Shown piece by piece: positions 28,225 to 37,501 of a DNA stretch of 64,000 bases. The stretch is from Oceanobacillus oncorhynchi (lineage in GTDB: Bacteria; Bacillota; Bacilli; Bacillales; Amphibacillaceae). The notes below the pieces were generated by a model. The model saw only the letters and a program-made list of their open reading frames with translations, was not told the origin of the DNA and ran no database searches. The stretch is taken from assembly GCF_000821065.1 (NCBI RefSeq), contig NZ_CDGG01000001.1, positions 992,001-1,056,000 of the forward strand, read 5' to 3'. The stretch's first letter is position 1. Each line of letters starts with the position of its first letter. A program made the translations under genes and the position numbers.

Positions 28225-30324
28225 ATGGCAATGTATCTTACTAGTCGTGAACGAAATATCCTGTCTTTTTTACTATCGGATGAAGAAGAAAAAACAGTAA
28301 AACAAGTAGCGGATAAACTGAACGTCAGTACCAGAACCATTCACCGTGAACTAAAGAAATTAGAGGATGTATTAGCGGCTTATCAGCTGACTTTTTATAA
28401 AAAGGCAGGTTCTGGAATTAGGATTAACGGAAAGTTGCAGCAGAAGCAGCAATTAAAAGAACAGGTTGCACTGCTGGACGGGGTCGAATTATCGGAAGAA
28501 GAAAGACAATCTATTTTATTGAATACATTGATTCAAGTTCATGAGCCGATTAAATTATTTACCCTTTCCAGTGAATTGAATGTGACGATCGCTACAATTT
28601 CTCAGGATTTGGATGACATTGAGAAGCGTATCCAGACTTTTGATTTAGAGCTTGTCCGGAAAAAAGGATATGGCGTAGAAATTCAAGGGGATGAAGTGAA
28701 AAAACGGGCTGTATTAAGTAATTTAATCTCCCGTCATATTGATTTATTTGAATTTGTGGAGAAAATCAAAGCAAAAAATAAGGAAGAAAAAGCAAAGGGT
28801 GAAACAATTTCTGACCGGTTATTAGGTCTCGTTGACCCGCTGAAATTAGAGAAAATAGAAGAGCAGGTGCAGGCAATCGGCAGGGAGCTTCCTTATCATT
28901 TGGCAGACAGTGCGTATGTCGGGCTGGTTGTTCATTTGGCGCTTGCGATTGAAAGACTGCAAAAAGGAGATACCATCCATTTTGATGAGGGGTATAAACA
29001 GGAGATTCAGGGGAAGCAGGAATACCACATTGCAGCTAAATTAATTGAAAAACTGGAGACTGCTTTTTCCATCGAGATTCCGGAGGACGAGATTGGCTAT
29101 ATTACGATGCATTTAATGGGAGCAAAGCTTAGAGAAAATCAATCCTATTTGCTGGAAGAGGCCAGTATGGATCTGGCACATCGGGTGAAGGAGCTCATTC
29201 GCAAAGCAGGAGAAGAGCTGCAGATTGATTTATCGGCAAATAACCGCTTTTTAAACGATTTAACCACGCATTTAAAGCCAGCTATCTATCGAATGAAACA
29301 GCAGATGAATATTCATAATCCGATGCTGGCAGAAATCAAACGGGATTATATGGAGCTTTTCGAAATAATTGAAGCATGTACTGCATCTGTCTTTCCGGAG
29401 TTGCAGATTCCGGAAGAAGAAATTGCTTATATTGTCCTGCATTTTGCAGCGACACTTCTGCAGACCGAGGAGCGTCAAGATGTACGTGTTCTGGTTATTT
29501 GTTCCACAGGGATTGGGACATCAAAAATGCTGGCCACCAAATTAGAACGTAAATTTCCAGAAATAGAGCTGGCCAGGCACCAATCCATTTTTGATTTAAA
29601 GCAAGAGGAGTTTTTAGAATATGATGTCATTGTTTCGACCGTTCTTTTAGAAAATTTGAATCAAAGCTATGTGCACATTTCACCGATGCTGACAGAGGAC
29701 GAGGCTGCCAAAGTGAAGACAGCCATCCGAAAAGCAGCATTAACACGGCCTTCATCATCAGTGAAAACAAATAAGATGATGGAAGGAGATTTTCTAGTAA
29801 ACCTTCAAGAAATGCATCGTTATTCAGACACCATTTTACAGGTGTTAAACCGGTTTAAATTATTTCATCTGAAAGAAGGGAAGCGGCGTTTCTTGGCATC
29901 TATTTGTCTTCAATTACAGCAGCACGGCCTGATTGAAAATCAAAAAATTCTGTTTGAAAAATTGACCAAGAGAGAAGCTCAGGGCGGTTTAGGGATTCCT
30001 GATTCAAAGCTTGCTTTATTTCATACCAGATCAGATACGATTAACGGGCCGGGATTCTATGTTTTTCAATTACCTAAGAAGGAAGAAGTAGAGGCAATGG
30101 ACGGAACAAAGATGGATGTATCACGTATTTTGATCATGCTTGCTCCGGAAGCCGTGCATCCGGAAGCATTAGATATTTTAAGCTTTATCAGCGGTTTGAT
30201 TATTCAGGATGATACGTATCTGAAGCTGCTTCAGGAAGCAGAAGAAAAAGAAATTAAGCAAGCTTTGACAAAGCAGTTTCAATTATTTATTCAGGAAAAG
30301 TTTTACCAAGAGGAAAACCGTTAA
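28225..30324 (+). CDS. mtlR: Mannitol operon transcriptional activator
   Basis: PTS-controlled DNA-binding activator. The 699 residues show an N-terminal HTH (VKQVADKLNVSTRTIHRELKKL, about 24-46), a second winged helix (about 95-155), PRD1 with H237 and H296, PRD2 with H349 and H406, an EIIB-like domain with C426 (VICSTGIGTSKML) and a C-terminal EIIA-like domain with H600 (LALFHTRS). These correspond well to the phosphorylation sites known for Bacillus MtlR, so control by HPr and by the mannitol EII is likely. In the operon order mtlA-mtlR-mtlF-mtlD, seen in several bacilli but not B. subtilis. Confidence 0.93.
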   Translation: MAMYLTSRERNILSFLLSDEEEKTVKQVADKLNVSTRTIHRELKKLEDVLAAYQLTFYKKAGSGIRINGKLQQKQQLKEQVALLDGVELSEEERQSILLNTLIQVHEPIKLFTLSSELNVTIATISQDLDDIEKRIQTFDLELVRKKGYGVEIQGDEVKKRAVLSNLISRHIDLFEFVEKIKAKNKEEKAKGETISDRLLGLVDPLKLEKIEEQVQAIGRELPYHLADSAYVGLVVHLALAIERLQKGDTIHFDEGYKQEIQGKQEYHIAAKLIEKLETAFSIEIPEDEIGYITMHLMGAKLRENQSYLLEEASMDLAHRVKELIRKAGEELQIDLSANNRFLNDLTTHLKPAIYRMKQQMNIHNPMLAEIKRDYMELFEIIEACTASVFPELQIPEEEIAYIVLHFAATLLQTEERQDVRVLVICSTGIGTSKMLATKLERKFPEIELARHQSIFDLKQEEFLEYDVIVSTVLLENLNQSYVHISPMLTEDEAAKVKTAIRKAALTRPSSSVKTNKMMEGDFLVNLQEMHRYSDTILQVLNRFKLFHLKEGKRRFLASICLQLQQHGLIENQKILFEKLTKREAQGGLGIPDSKLALFHTRSDTINGPGFYVFQLPKKEEVEAMDGTKMDVSRILIMLAPEAVHPEALDILSFISGLIIQDDTYLKLLQEAEEKEIKQALTKQFQLFIQEKFYQEENR

Positions 30325-30374
30325 TTAAGATAAGTAGTTACTTTATCCAAGTTTTAAAAAAGGAGTGCATATCC

Positions 30375-30815
30375 ATGACAAAAGAAATTTTAAGCGCAGA
30401 GAATATTGAATTAGGTGTACAGCTCGCATCTAAGGAGGAAGCGGTTCGTTACGTTGGCGGCATTTTATTAAATAATGGTTATGTGAAAGAAAGCTATATT
30501 GATAAGATGCTGGAGCGTGAAGCGATTGCAACGACATTTATGGGAAATGCATTAGCTATTCCGCACGGGACAGAAGATGCGAAAAAAGAAGTTTTAGCAA
30601 CCGGACTGTCAGTTGTCACGGTTCCAGACGGCGTTGATTTTGGCGATGGAAATATCGTAAAACTGTTGATTGGTATTGCGGGAAAAGGGGATGAGCATTT
30701 AGAAATATTATCGCAGATTGCTATTATCTGCTCAGAAGAAGAGAATGTGGAGAAATTGACACAGGCAGCTACTAAGGAGGAAATTATAGCAACCCTAAAT
30801 GAGGTGAATGACTGA
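30375..30815 (+). CDS. mtlF: PTS mannitol transporter subunit IIA
   Basis: Phosphoryl carrier between HPr and MtlA. The 146 residues are a single PTS EIIA type-2 domain with the active histidine in GNALAIPHGTEDAK and the GDEHLEILSQIA helix. AAGGAG lies about 10 nt before the ATG. The terminal TGATG overlaps the mtlD start, so the two genes are translationally coupled. Confidence 0.95.
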   Translation: MTKEILSAENIELGVQLASKEEAVRYVGGILLNNGYVKESYIDKMLEREAIATTFMGNALAIPHGTEDAKKEVLATGLSVVTVPDGVDFGDGNIVKLLIGIAGKGDEHLEILSQIAIICSEEENVEKLTQAATKEEIIATLNEVND

Positions 30816-31963
30816 TGAAGGCGGTTCACTTCGGTGCAGGAAATATCGGCAGGGGCTTTATTGGACTTTTACTGGATCAGTCAGGGTACGAGGTTACCTT
30901 TGTAGATGTTAACGATGAAATTATCTCAAGCATTAATCAACACAAATCATACCAGGTTCATTTTGCAGATGAAACAAGTGATGCGGTCACTGTAGAACAT
31001 ATTTCTGGTATTAACAGTATAGAAGACCCGAAGGCTGTGACGAATGCTATCATCGATGCGGATATCGTTACAACCGCTGTCGGGCCGAATATTTTGCCTG
31101 TCATCGCAAAAGCGATTGCCAAAGGACTTGTGGAAAGAATCGATATTCACCGCGAGCCGCTTGCCATCATTGCCTGCGAAAATATGATTGGCGGCAGTAC
31201 GTTATTAAAGGAATATGTTTACCAGGAAATCAGTGAAACAGATCAGGAAGGCTTTGACGATTTATTTGGTTTTCCAGATGCGGCAGTAGATAGAATAGTA
31301 CCGAATCAAACAAATGCGAATTTGCTGGATGTTCGTGTGGAGCCTTATTATGAATGGGTCGTGGAGAAGACATTTATTCAAGGCGAGCTACCTGATATTA
31401 AAGGAATCACCTATGTTGAAGAACTTGGGCCATATATTGAGCGCAAGCTGTTCACTGTCAATACCGGGCATGCAGCGACAGCTTATTTGGGAAGCTGCCA
31501 TGGATATGAAACCATTGATGAAGCACTACAGGGTGAAGCGGTGATGGATACCTTAAACGGCGTATTACAGGAGACTGGCCAGGCTTTAATAGAAGCCTAT
31601 GGATTTGACGCCAAAGCGCATGCAGACTATATCCAAAAAATCATCGGCCGATTCCAAAACCCGCATATTTCCGATGAAGTTACCCGTGTGGGCAGAGGAC
31701 CGGTTCGCAAGCTGGGGCCGAAAGACAGATTTGTACGACCGGCAAGTATGTATTTGGAATTTACATCTGCTGCGCCGACATATTTAGCCAAAGCGATGGC
31801 AGCTGCTTTACGGTTTCAAAATAAAAGCGATGAAGAAGCAGTGAAGCTTCAAAGAATGATTCAAAAAAAAGGGCCGGCGGCAGCTTTTGCAGAGGTAAGC
31901 GGATTAGAACAGAATCATCCGATTACGGAAGCGGTCATGCTGGAGTATGAGAAGCTGCGCTAA
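30815..31963 (+). CDS. mtlD: Mannitol-1-phosphate 5-dehydrogenase
   Basis: Oxidises mannitol 1-phosphate to fructose 6-phosphate with NAD. The 382 residues begin with the Rossmann motif MKAVHFGAGNIGRGFIGLLL and contain ACENMIGGS, DRIVPNQ and the catalytic helix with KLFTVNTGHAATAYLG, typical of the long-chain polyol dehydrogenases. Last gene of the operon, followed by a strong bidirectional terminator. Confidence 0.96.
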   Translation: MKAVHFGAGNIGRGFIGLLLDQSGYEVTFVDVNDEIISSINQHKSYQVHFADETSDAVTVEHISGINSIEDPKAVTNAIIDADIVTTAVGPNILPVIAKAIAKGLVERIDIHREPLAIIACENMIGGSTLLKEYVYQEISETDQEGFDDLFGFPDAAVDRIVPNQTNANLLDVRVEPYYEWVVEKTFIQGELPDIKGITYVEELGPYIERKLFTVNTGHAATAYLGSCHGYETIDEALQGEAVMDTLNGVLQETGQALIEAYGFDAKAHADYIQKIIGRFQNPHISDEVTRVGRGPVRKLGPKDRFVRPASMYLEFTSAAPTYLAKAMAAALRFQNKSDEEAVKLQRMIQKKGPAAAFAEVSGLEQNHPITEAVMLEYEKLR

Positions 31964-31983
31964 ATGATATATTAGCTAGATAG

Positions 31984-32018
31984 AAAAAGCATGGAAATAC
32001 TGCCTTTCCATGCTTTTT
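31984..32018 (+). terminator. Bidirectional terminator between mtlD and the HAD phosphatase gene
   Basis: AAAAAGCATGGAAA pairs with TTTCCATGCTTTTT. The A and T tracts on both sides serve the convergent genes. Confidence 0.9.
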
Positions 32019-32025
32019 CGTTAAC

Positions 32026-32811
32026 CTATTTCACCAGACCAAGCTTTTTCAATCCGTTAAAAATACCTGAATCTGTCACTGATGTTGTTTGAAAGTCCGC
32101 ATATTCCACTAATCTGGAATCGGCATTTCCCATGGCAATGCCTGTGCCGACAAACTGGAGCATTTCTTTATCATTCATTCCGTCTCCAAAAGCAATTACC
32201 TCAGAAGGAGAGATATTCAGATGCTCCAGCATGTGTTTAATAGCAATCCCTTTATTGACAGAAGTCCGAAGCACATCATAGGATTCACTCGCATGAGGCA
32301 CGTTGACCTTGGAGAGGTGGTAATCCTCGGTGATTTCAAAGTCCTTTACCTGCTCTTCTGTCACATTAATTGCGGAAGCTGAAACAATTTTATCTGCGAC
32401 ATCCGGTCTGAAGATTTTATTTTGATGCAGCTGGAATACGTTATTGAAATCCTTCACATACGGATTCGTTAGAGAAGTGAAGTAATTATTTTCGGTTGTG
32501 TAGAGCACCAGCTCACTTTCACTTTGACCGGCAATGGATACCATTTTCTCTACATCCTCTTGTTTCATCGGTGCGTTAAAAATAACATCTCCTTGATGAA
32601 GCGCGTAGGCGCCATTATAGGTAACCGTGGAGGTGATCTCAAAATTAGAGGCTAAATTTTGGATATCCACAAACGGTCTGCCTGTGCATAAAAACACATC
32701 TAACCCAGCAGATTTTACTTGCCGGATTGCTTCTTGCGTGGACGGCGTGTAGGTGTGGTCCGGCTGCAGGATGGTTCCGTCAATATCTAAAAATAATGCG
32801 CGATAAGTCAT
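32026..32811 (-). CDS. Cof-type HAD-family phosphatase
   Basis: Cytosolic Mg-dependent sugar-phosphate or nucleotide phosphatase of the HAD IIB group. The 261 residues begin MTYRALFLDIDGTILQ (motif I with both aspartates), FLCTGRPF (motif II), KGIAIKHMLEHL (motif III lysine) and VIAFGDGMNDKEMLQFVGTGIAMGNA (motif IV, Cof signature). Substrate unknown. AAAGGAG precedes the ATG. Convergent with mtlD. Confidence 0.9.
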   Translation of the reverse strand: MTYRALFLDIDGTILQPDHTYTPSTQEAIRQVKSAGLDVFLCTGRPFVDIQNLASNFEITSTVTYNGAYALHQGDVIFNAPMKQEDVEKMVSIAGQSESELVLYTTENNYFTSLTNPYVKDFNNVFQLHQNKIFRPDVADKIVSASAINVTEEQVKDFEITEDYHLSKVNVPHASESYDVLRTSVNKGIAIKHMLEHLNISPSEVIAFGDGMNDKEMLQFVGTGIAMGNADSRLVEYADFQTTSVTDSGIFNGLKKLGLVK

Positions 32812-32877
32812 TGTAATCTCCTTTTCTCCTTAAAACTACTCCTATTTTATCATAATGTCAGGGCAAAACCCAGCAGA

Positions 32878-32914
32878 CAAAAAAAGAGAGAAGCCTTCTT
32901 TATCAGCTTCTCAC
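32878..32914 (-). terminator. Terminator of the oligoendopeptidase gene
   Basis: On the minus strand GAGAAGC and GCTTCTC form the stem, followed by a T run. Confidence 0.85.
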
Positions 32915-32923
32915 CTAAATGTG

Positions 32924-34621
32924 TTATAGCGCCTGATCGTCAACCTGATCAAGCCAATCTTCAATAAAATCAACCGCCGCTTCGACCGTTCCTTCTTCAA
33001 AAGGAGACGCTAAACCGGCAGATTGAACAAGCTCTAAAAATGGCTTGGAGCCGCCGAGTTTGCACAGGTCCAGATAGTCCTGCCATGCTTTTTCCCGATT
33101 TTCCTGTGATTTCTTTAAAAATTGAAAGGCACAGATTTGTGCGAGCGTATAATCGATATAATAAAACGGATCCTCATAGATATGCCCCTGCTTCTGCCAG
33201 AAAGCACCTGATTCTAAGCTTTCTATTCCATTGTAATCGCGATGCGGCAGGTATTTCTTCTCCAGATTGCGCCAAGCCTGATTACGCTCCTCTGATGTCC
33301 AGTCTGGATTTTTATAAACAAGGTGCTGGAATTCATCTACTGCAACGCCATATGGCAGAAATTGAATCGCGTCAGAGAGATGTGCATACTTATATTTGTC
33401 CACATCCTCTTGAAAGAAATTTTCCATCCACGGATAGGTGAAAAATTCCATGCTCATGGAGTGAATTTCAGCAGATTCGCTTGTCGGAAAATAATATTCC
33501 GGCACAGAAAAATGACGGCTGGAATAAGCTTGAAAAGCATGTCCTGCTTCATGCGTCAAGACATCGATATCTCCAGAGGTTCCATTAAAATTAGAGAAAA
33601 TAAACGGAGACTGATAATCTTCTATATACGTACAATATCCGCCGCTCTCCTTGCCTTTTTTTGCCTCTAAATCCAGCAGCTCGCGGTCCAGCATAAACTG
33701 AAAGAATGCACTGGTTTCCTCTGATAATTCATCATACATTTGCTTGCCATTTTTAATAATCCAATCTGGATTGCCCTTCGGAGCGGCATTTCCAGAAGCG
33801 AAAACAAAGGCTTCATCATAGAATTTCAAGGAATCTACACCAATTCGTTTAGCCTGTTTTTCATAAAGCTTTGTGGCAATCGGTACAATGACTTCCTCCA
33901 CTTGTTTGCGGTAACGCTGGACCATTTCTGCGTTATAATCAACACGCTGCATGCGAAGATAGCCAACATCAACAAAGTTTTTGAAACCTAGCTTTTCCGC
34001 AATTTGTTGACGTGTTTTCACTAAATCGTCATAGAGGCGATCCAGCTTTTCTTTATTGTCTGCAAAAAAGCTTTGTCTGGCCTCCAATGCTTCTTTTCGG
34101 GTTTGGCGGTCCGGGTCTTCTGCAAATGGGCCGAGCTGTGCCAGCGTATATGATTCACCCCGGAATTCAATGTCGGCAGATGCAATTAATTTGGAGTAAG
34201 CAGAGGTCAGCTTATTTTCTGTCTGCAGCAGTGGAATGATTTCTTTCGAGAAAGCTTTGATTTCGCATTCCGCCAAATCAAATAATTGGGAACCATACTT
34301 ATCTCGAAGCTGGGCTTCGTAAGGAGATTTCAGGAGTTCTTTATAAAATGCGGTAGATAATTCCTGAATTTCCGGAAGATGCGCATCAAAAAAATCCCGT
34401 TCTTCGTGATAAAATGCATCGCGGGTATCGATGGAAGCACGGATGAATACAAGGTTATACATGGTTGAAAGGTGATTCCGAATCGCGTTAATGGTATCAA
34501 TAGCAGTGATTGCCTGCTCCATGGAAGCAGCGTTTTGGAATTGCTCCAGCTTTTGATAAAAATCCTCTTTCACTTTCGGGAGATCCGGTCGTTCATAGGC
34601 GTAATTTGCGAACGTTTGCAT
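32924..34621 (-). CDS. M3-family oligoendopeptidase
   Basis: Zinc metallopeptidase that degrades short peptides in the cytosol. The 565 residues are largely helical, with the HExxH zinc site in DVLTHEAGHAFQAYSS (about residue 355) and the third ligand region ESAEIHSMSMEFFTYPWM. The C-terminal YDYTLAQ-like segment (YIDYTLAQICAFQF) is typical of the PepF-related M3 group. AGGAGGA precedes the ATG on the minus strand. Single-gene unit. Confidence 0.9.
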   Translation of the reverse strand: MQTFANYAYERPDLPKVKEDFYQKLEQFQNAASMEQAITAIDTINAIRNHLSTMYNLVFIRASIDTRDAFYHEERDFFDAHLPEIQELSTAFYKELLKSPYEAQLRDKYGSQLFDLAECEIKAFSKEIIPLLQTENKLTSAYSKLIASADIEFRGESYTLAQLGPFAEDPDRQTRKEALEARQSFFADNKEKLDRLYDDLVKTRQQIAEKLGFKNFVDVGYLRMQRVDYNAEMVQRYRKQVEEVIVPIATKLYEKQAKRIGVDSLKFYDEAFVFASGNAAPKGNPDWIIKNGKQMYDELSEETSAFFQFMLDRELLDLEAKKGKESGGYCTYIEDYQSPFIFSNFNGTSGDIDVLTHEAGHAFQAYSSRHFSVPEYYFPTSESAEIHSMSMEFFTYPWMENFFQEDVDKYKYAHLSDAIQFLPYGVAVDEFQHLVYKNPDWTSEERNQAWRNLEKKYLPHRDYNGIESLESGAFWQKQGHIYEDPFYYIDYTLAQICAFQFLKKSQENREKAWQDYLDLCKLGGSKPFLELVQSAGLASPFEEGTVEAAVDFIEDWLDQVDDQAL

Positions 34622-34759
34622 ATTTCCTCCTCCTTATATTCATATCATAGAAATATATACCAATTATAAGTATACCTCCATTTATGGGAATTGTATTCTA
34701 TTTTTGCACTTTAAGTATAAAGAATTAAAGGAATAAAGTATAAGTGCAGTGCTTTTGAT

Positions 34760-34780
34760 GGGACGAGTAATCGCAGTCCG
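34760..34780 (+). repeat. Hairpin repeat copy 1 (loop GAGTAATCGCA)
   Basis: GGAC and GTCC flank the 11-nt loop GAGTAATCGCA; the outermost position is mismatched. Preceded by TTTTGATG as in the other copies. It lies alone, so it may be a remnant of a larger element like that at 35123-35360. Confidence 0.6.
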
Positions 34781-35122
34781 AGTCCTAGCTAAAGCATTTG
34801 TGAATGTCATGTTTTCTTTAGAAGAAAAAGTGCTATCTTGGGTCCCCTGCATGTTACCCGTCTATTTATTCGAATAATTTCAAAATACATATTGCATATT
34901 TAATCATTTTAGTGCATATTTATTATATATTATTTTTCATCAGAAAGTTTCTTACGACAACTATAGATTAGTATATTTTAAGATATTAACTCAATTTTCG
35001 CACCTAAGAATAAGCAAATATATATTGCTATTCCAAGATGAACATGTTCTTCATTACCATGCTTGCATTTTGGTGAAATATCCGGCCTTTTTGGAATTGA
35101 TGATGGTGCATAGCTCCGCTCC
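34781..35122. other. AT-rich intergenic sequence, no gene
   Basis: Between the oligoendopeptidase promoter side and the repeat elements. Only short AT-rich frames are seen and none has a ribosome site or recognisable product. Confidence 0.5.
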
Positions 35123-35360
35123 GGCCAACCACTCCGCTTTCCGACGTACAAATGTTTTCGATGGGACGAGTAATCGCAGTCCCAGGACGTACTAGTGCAG
35201 ACGTTGCAACAACTCTTTTCGATGGGGTGAGTAATCGCAACCCCAGGACGTTGCGCTTTTAGTCTGCCATGGGGACGGCTTCAGCTAACTTGAAAAGAAA
35301 ACCGCTTTTCAAGTGGATCTTCAGCTCGCCCTGTTCTCATAGGAGTCTGCGTGGTTGGCC
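35123..35360. repeat. Intergenic palindromic element A
   Basis: About 238 bp bounded by perfect 10-bp inverted repeats GGCCAACCAC and GTGGTTGGCC. Just inside are CCGCTTTCC and GGAGTCT. It contains two hairpins with the loop GAGTAATCGCA: stem GGGAC/GTCCC at 35163-35183 and GGGGT/ACCCC at 35224-35244. A further hairpin CTTGAAAAG/CTTTTCAAG is at 35289-35313. No reading frame is convincing. It resembles the GC-richer interspersed repeats of halotolerant bacilli. Confidence 0.7.
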
Positions 35361-35598
35361 TGCGCTCTGACAGGATTCTACAGCGAATGAAAGAAATAAG
35401 ATTTTAATAAGCTGAAGGAAATAGCAGCTTTCGCCTGAATAACCAATCATGACAGCATGGATATGAAATACAGGGAATCGCTTCGATGCACAGAAAGGAA
35501 TCTTGGCGGATCATGTTACCATGCAGCATGAAAAATAGGTTCTATCTGATTAAACTTCTGTTTGGTGAGTTGTTTTTCACGCATAGAATATCCTGCTA
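35361..35598. other. Intergenic, no gene seen
   Basis: Sequence between repeat elements A and C. No plausible frame with a ribosome site. Confidence 0.4.
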
Positions 35599-35726
35599 GC
35601 GGAGGCGGACCGTTTTGACTCCTGAGGGATCAGCACCATCTGAAGATCCACTTTTGCTAAGTGCTCTTCTTGGAAAAAGTTAGCTGAAGAGCGTGCCCCT
35701 AGGGAAGCTAAATGGTCGCCGCAGCG
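35599..35726. repeat. Intergenic palindromic element C
   Basis: Begins GCGGAGGCGGACC and ends GGTCGCCGCAGCG, an imperfect inverted repeat. Inside are ACTCCTGAGGGA, CTGAAGATCCACTT and AAGTGCTCTTCTTGG, giving an overall fold-back. Similar modules (ACTCCTG..GGGA, GTGCCC..GGGAAGC) occur as repeats in related genomes; this is from memory and is not tested here. Confidence 0.5.
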
Positions 35727-35863
35727 GTGCTTTACACTTCACCTTCTATAATCTTTATCAAGGGTGTTAGCGAAGGAACAATCAACTCCTGTTTCTATGG
35801 AAATGAAGTTACTTTTTAATGTGCGAAAGTTGAGATTTTAAATAAAAGGGGCAGTACATAAAA

Positions 35864-37054
35864 ATGAAAAATTTACTGAAAGATAAGGAATATATTTTAG
35901 AAAATATGCCTGAAGGTTTTTATACATGTTCGAAAAGCCTGGGAATCAAAGATGAAACGCTGGATTTCACGGTTATCTTATCAACAGAGCTGGCAAATGC
36001 GGCTGCCATGTTTACACAAAGCAGATTTTGCGGAGCGCCTATTCCTATTGGAAAGCAAAATGTTGCGAATGGAAAATTAAAATGCTTTGCGATCAATAGT
36101 AAAAATGCAAACGTAGCGACAGGAGAAGAAGGCATAAAAAATGTGATCGAGTTAAACGAATTAATTGCTGCGGAATTAGACATCGCTCCAGAGGATATTT
36201 TACCTTCATCGACAGGAGTGATAGGGTACCAGCTGCCAATGGATAAGATGCGGGCAGGCATAAAAAATCTTAAAAATAATCTGGTGGAAGGCGGATTAGA
36301 TAAATCGGCGGAAGCAATAATGACAACAGACACCTATCCCAAACTAAAAATGTGCAAAATCGGTGATGCTACCCTGGTTGGAATGGCGAAGGGCTCTGGA
36401 ATGATAGAGCCGAATATGGCTACGATGCTTTCTTATTTTGTTACAGATGCAGCTATTTCTGCAGATGAGCTGGAGAAATTATTGAAGGAAGCGGTCAATC
36501 AATCATTTAATATGGTCAGTATTGATACGGATACGAGTACAAGTGATACGGTAGCAATTATGGCAAACGGGGCTGCTGGAAAGGTAGATTTACAAGCATT
36601 CAAAGAAGCTCTGACAGCAATGAGTATCGATCTGGCTAAAGAAATTGCCCGTGATGGAGAAGGAGCAACCAAGCTGGTGGAGGTAACTGTAAATGAAGCT
36701 TCCAGTTTTCTGCAAGCGAAGAAGATAGGGAAAAGCATTGTTAATTCGCCACTTGTGAAAACGGCTATTTTTGGAGAAGACGCCAATTGGGGGCGTATCG
36801 CCATGGCAATCGGAAAATGTGAAGATGAAATAGAAGTGGATCTGGAAAAGATAGCAATTTATTTTGGAGATACCTTAATTTATCAAGGAAAACCGATTGG
36901 CGATAAGGAGAACCTGGACCAAATTCAATCCTATCTGGAGAATCCGGAAATAAAGATAACGGTGTCTTTAGCGCTGGGGACAGATCAGGCTACTGTCTGG
37001 GGATGCGATCTGTCTTATGATTATGTGCGGATTAATGGCGAATATACAACCTGA
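35864..37054 (+). CDS. argJ: Bifunctional ornithine acetyltransferase / N-acetylglutamate synthase
   Basis: Transfers acetyl from N-acetylornithine to glutamate in the cyclic arginine pathway. The 396 residues contain KGSGMIEPNMATMLSYFVTD, where the proenzyme self-cleaves before the threonine of ATMLS to give alpha and beta chains, then NQSFNMVSIDTDTSTSDT and VKTAIFGEDANWGRI. Length is normal. The ribosome site is weak (AAAGGGGC, 13-14 nt upstream). No argC, argB or argD is adjacent, so this is an isolated copy preceded by repeat elements. Whether it is the only argJ cannot be told here. Confidence 0.94.
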   Translation: MKNLLKDKEYILENMPEGFYTCSKSLGIKDETLDFTVILSTELANAAAMFTQSRFCGAPIPIGKQNVANGKLKCFAINSKNANVATGEEGIKNVIELNELIAAELDIAPEDILPSSTGVIGYQLPMDKMRAGIKNLKNNLVEGGLDKSAEAIMTTDTYPKLKMCKIGDATLVGMAKGSGMIEPNMATMLSYFVTDAAISADELEKLLKEAVNQSFNMVSIDTDTSTSDTVAIMANGAAGKVDLQAFKEALTAMSIDLAKEIARDGEGATKLVEVTVNEASSFLQAKKIGKSIVNSPLVKTAIFGEDANWGRIAMAIGKCEDEIEVDLEKIAIYFGDTLIYQGKPIGDKENLDQIQSYLENPEIKITVSLALGTDQATVWGCDLSYDYVRINGEYTT

Positions 37055-37159
37055 TACCTTTTCAATATTCCTCCTTGTGCAGATGAGATGAATATTGACT
37101 TTCTTATTCTTCAATTGTAGACTAAAAGTAGTGTAATTAATTAATGGCGGGGTGAGGAA

Positions 37160-37444
37160 ATGGTAGAAGCGGTTATCACATTTGGAGCTATTTTAACAGC
37201 GATTACAGCACTTATCAGTATTTTTCTCGTTAGAATGACTTCCAAAGAATCCCATGCTGGTTATTATCCAAATCTATTCTTGGCACTTGTGGGAATTTTA
37301 TTGATTCTTGTAGCATCAATCGCACCAAAAGTTGATTTTGCAGGAGCTGGATTTGGCGGAATCGGAATTGCCTGTATGTTTGCGGGAGCAATTGGGTTCA
37401 TTATATCAGCAGTTTTAGATTCTTACAAAAATACAGCAGCATAA
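37160..37444 (+). CDS. Small membrane protein, function unknown
   Basis: Not recognised. The 94 residues consist of three hydrophobic segments (about residues 4-24 AVITFGAILTAITALISIFLV, 36-54 NLFLALVGILLILVAS and 62-85 GFGGIGIACMFAGAIGFIISAVL) separated by short polar turns. GGGGTGAGG gives a good ribosome site before ATG 37160. A terminator follows, supporting a real monocistronic gene. Confidence 0.7.
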   Translation: MVEAVITFGAILTAITALISIFLVRMTSKESHAGYYPNLFLALVGILLILVASIAPKVDFAGAGFGGIGIACMFAGAIGFIISAVLDSYKNTAA

Positions 37445-37447
37445 AAA

Positions 37448-37492
37448 TAAAAGCAATGTCTGTACGAAAAAGCAGACATTGCTTTTATTTTT
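37448..37492. terminator. Bidirectional terminator
   Basis: AAAGCAATGTCTG pairs with CAGACATTGCTTT, with A/T tracts on both sides. Serves the small membrane protein gene and the convergent S1-domain gene. Confidence 0.88.
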
Positions 37493-37501
37493 ATGACTGG
37501 A

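Noticed and set aside
34760..35244. CRISPR-like array formed by the repeated GAGTAATCGCA units
   Set aside because: Spacing is irregular, copies are few, units are on both strands in two places, and no cas genes are present.
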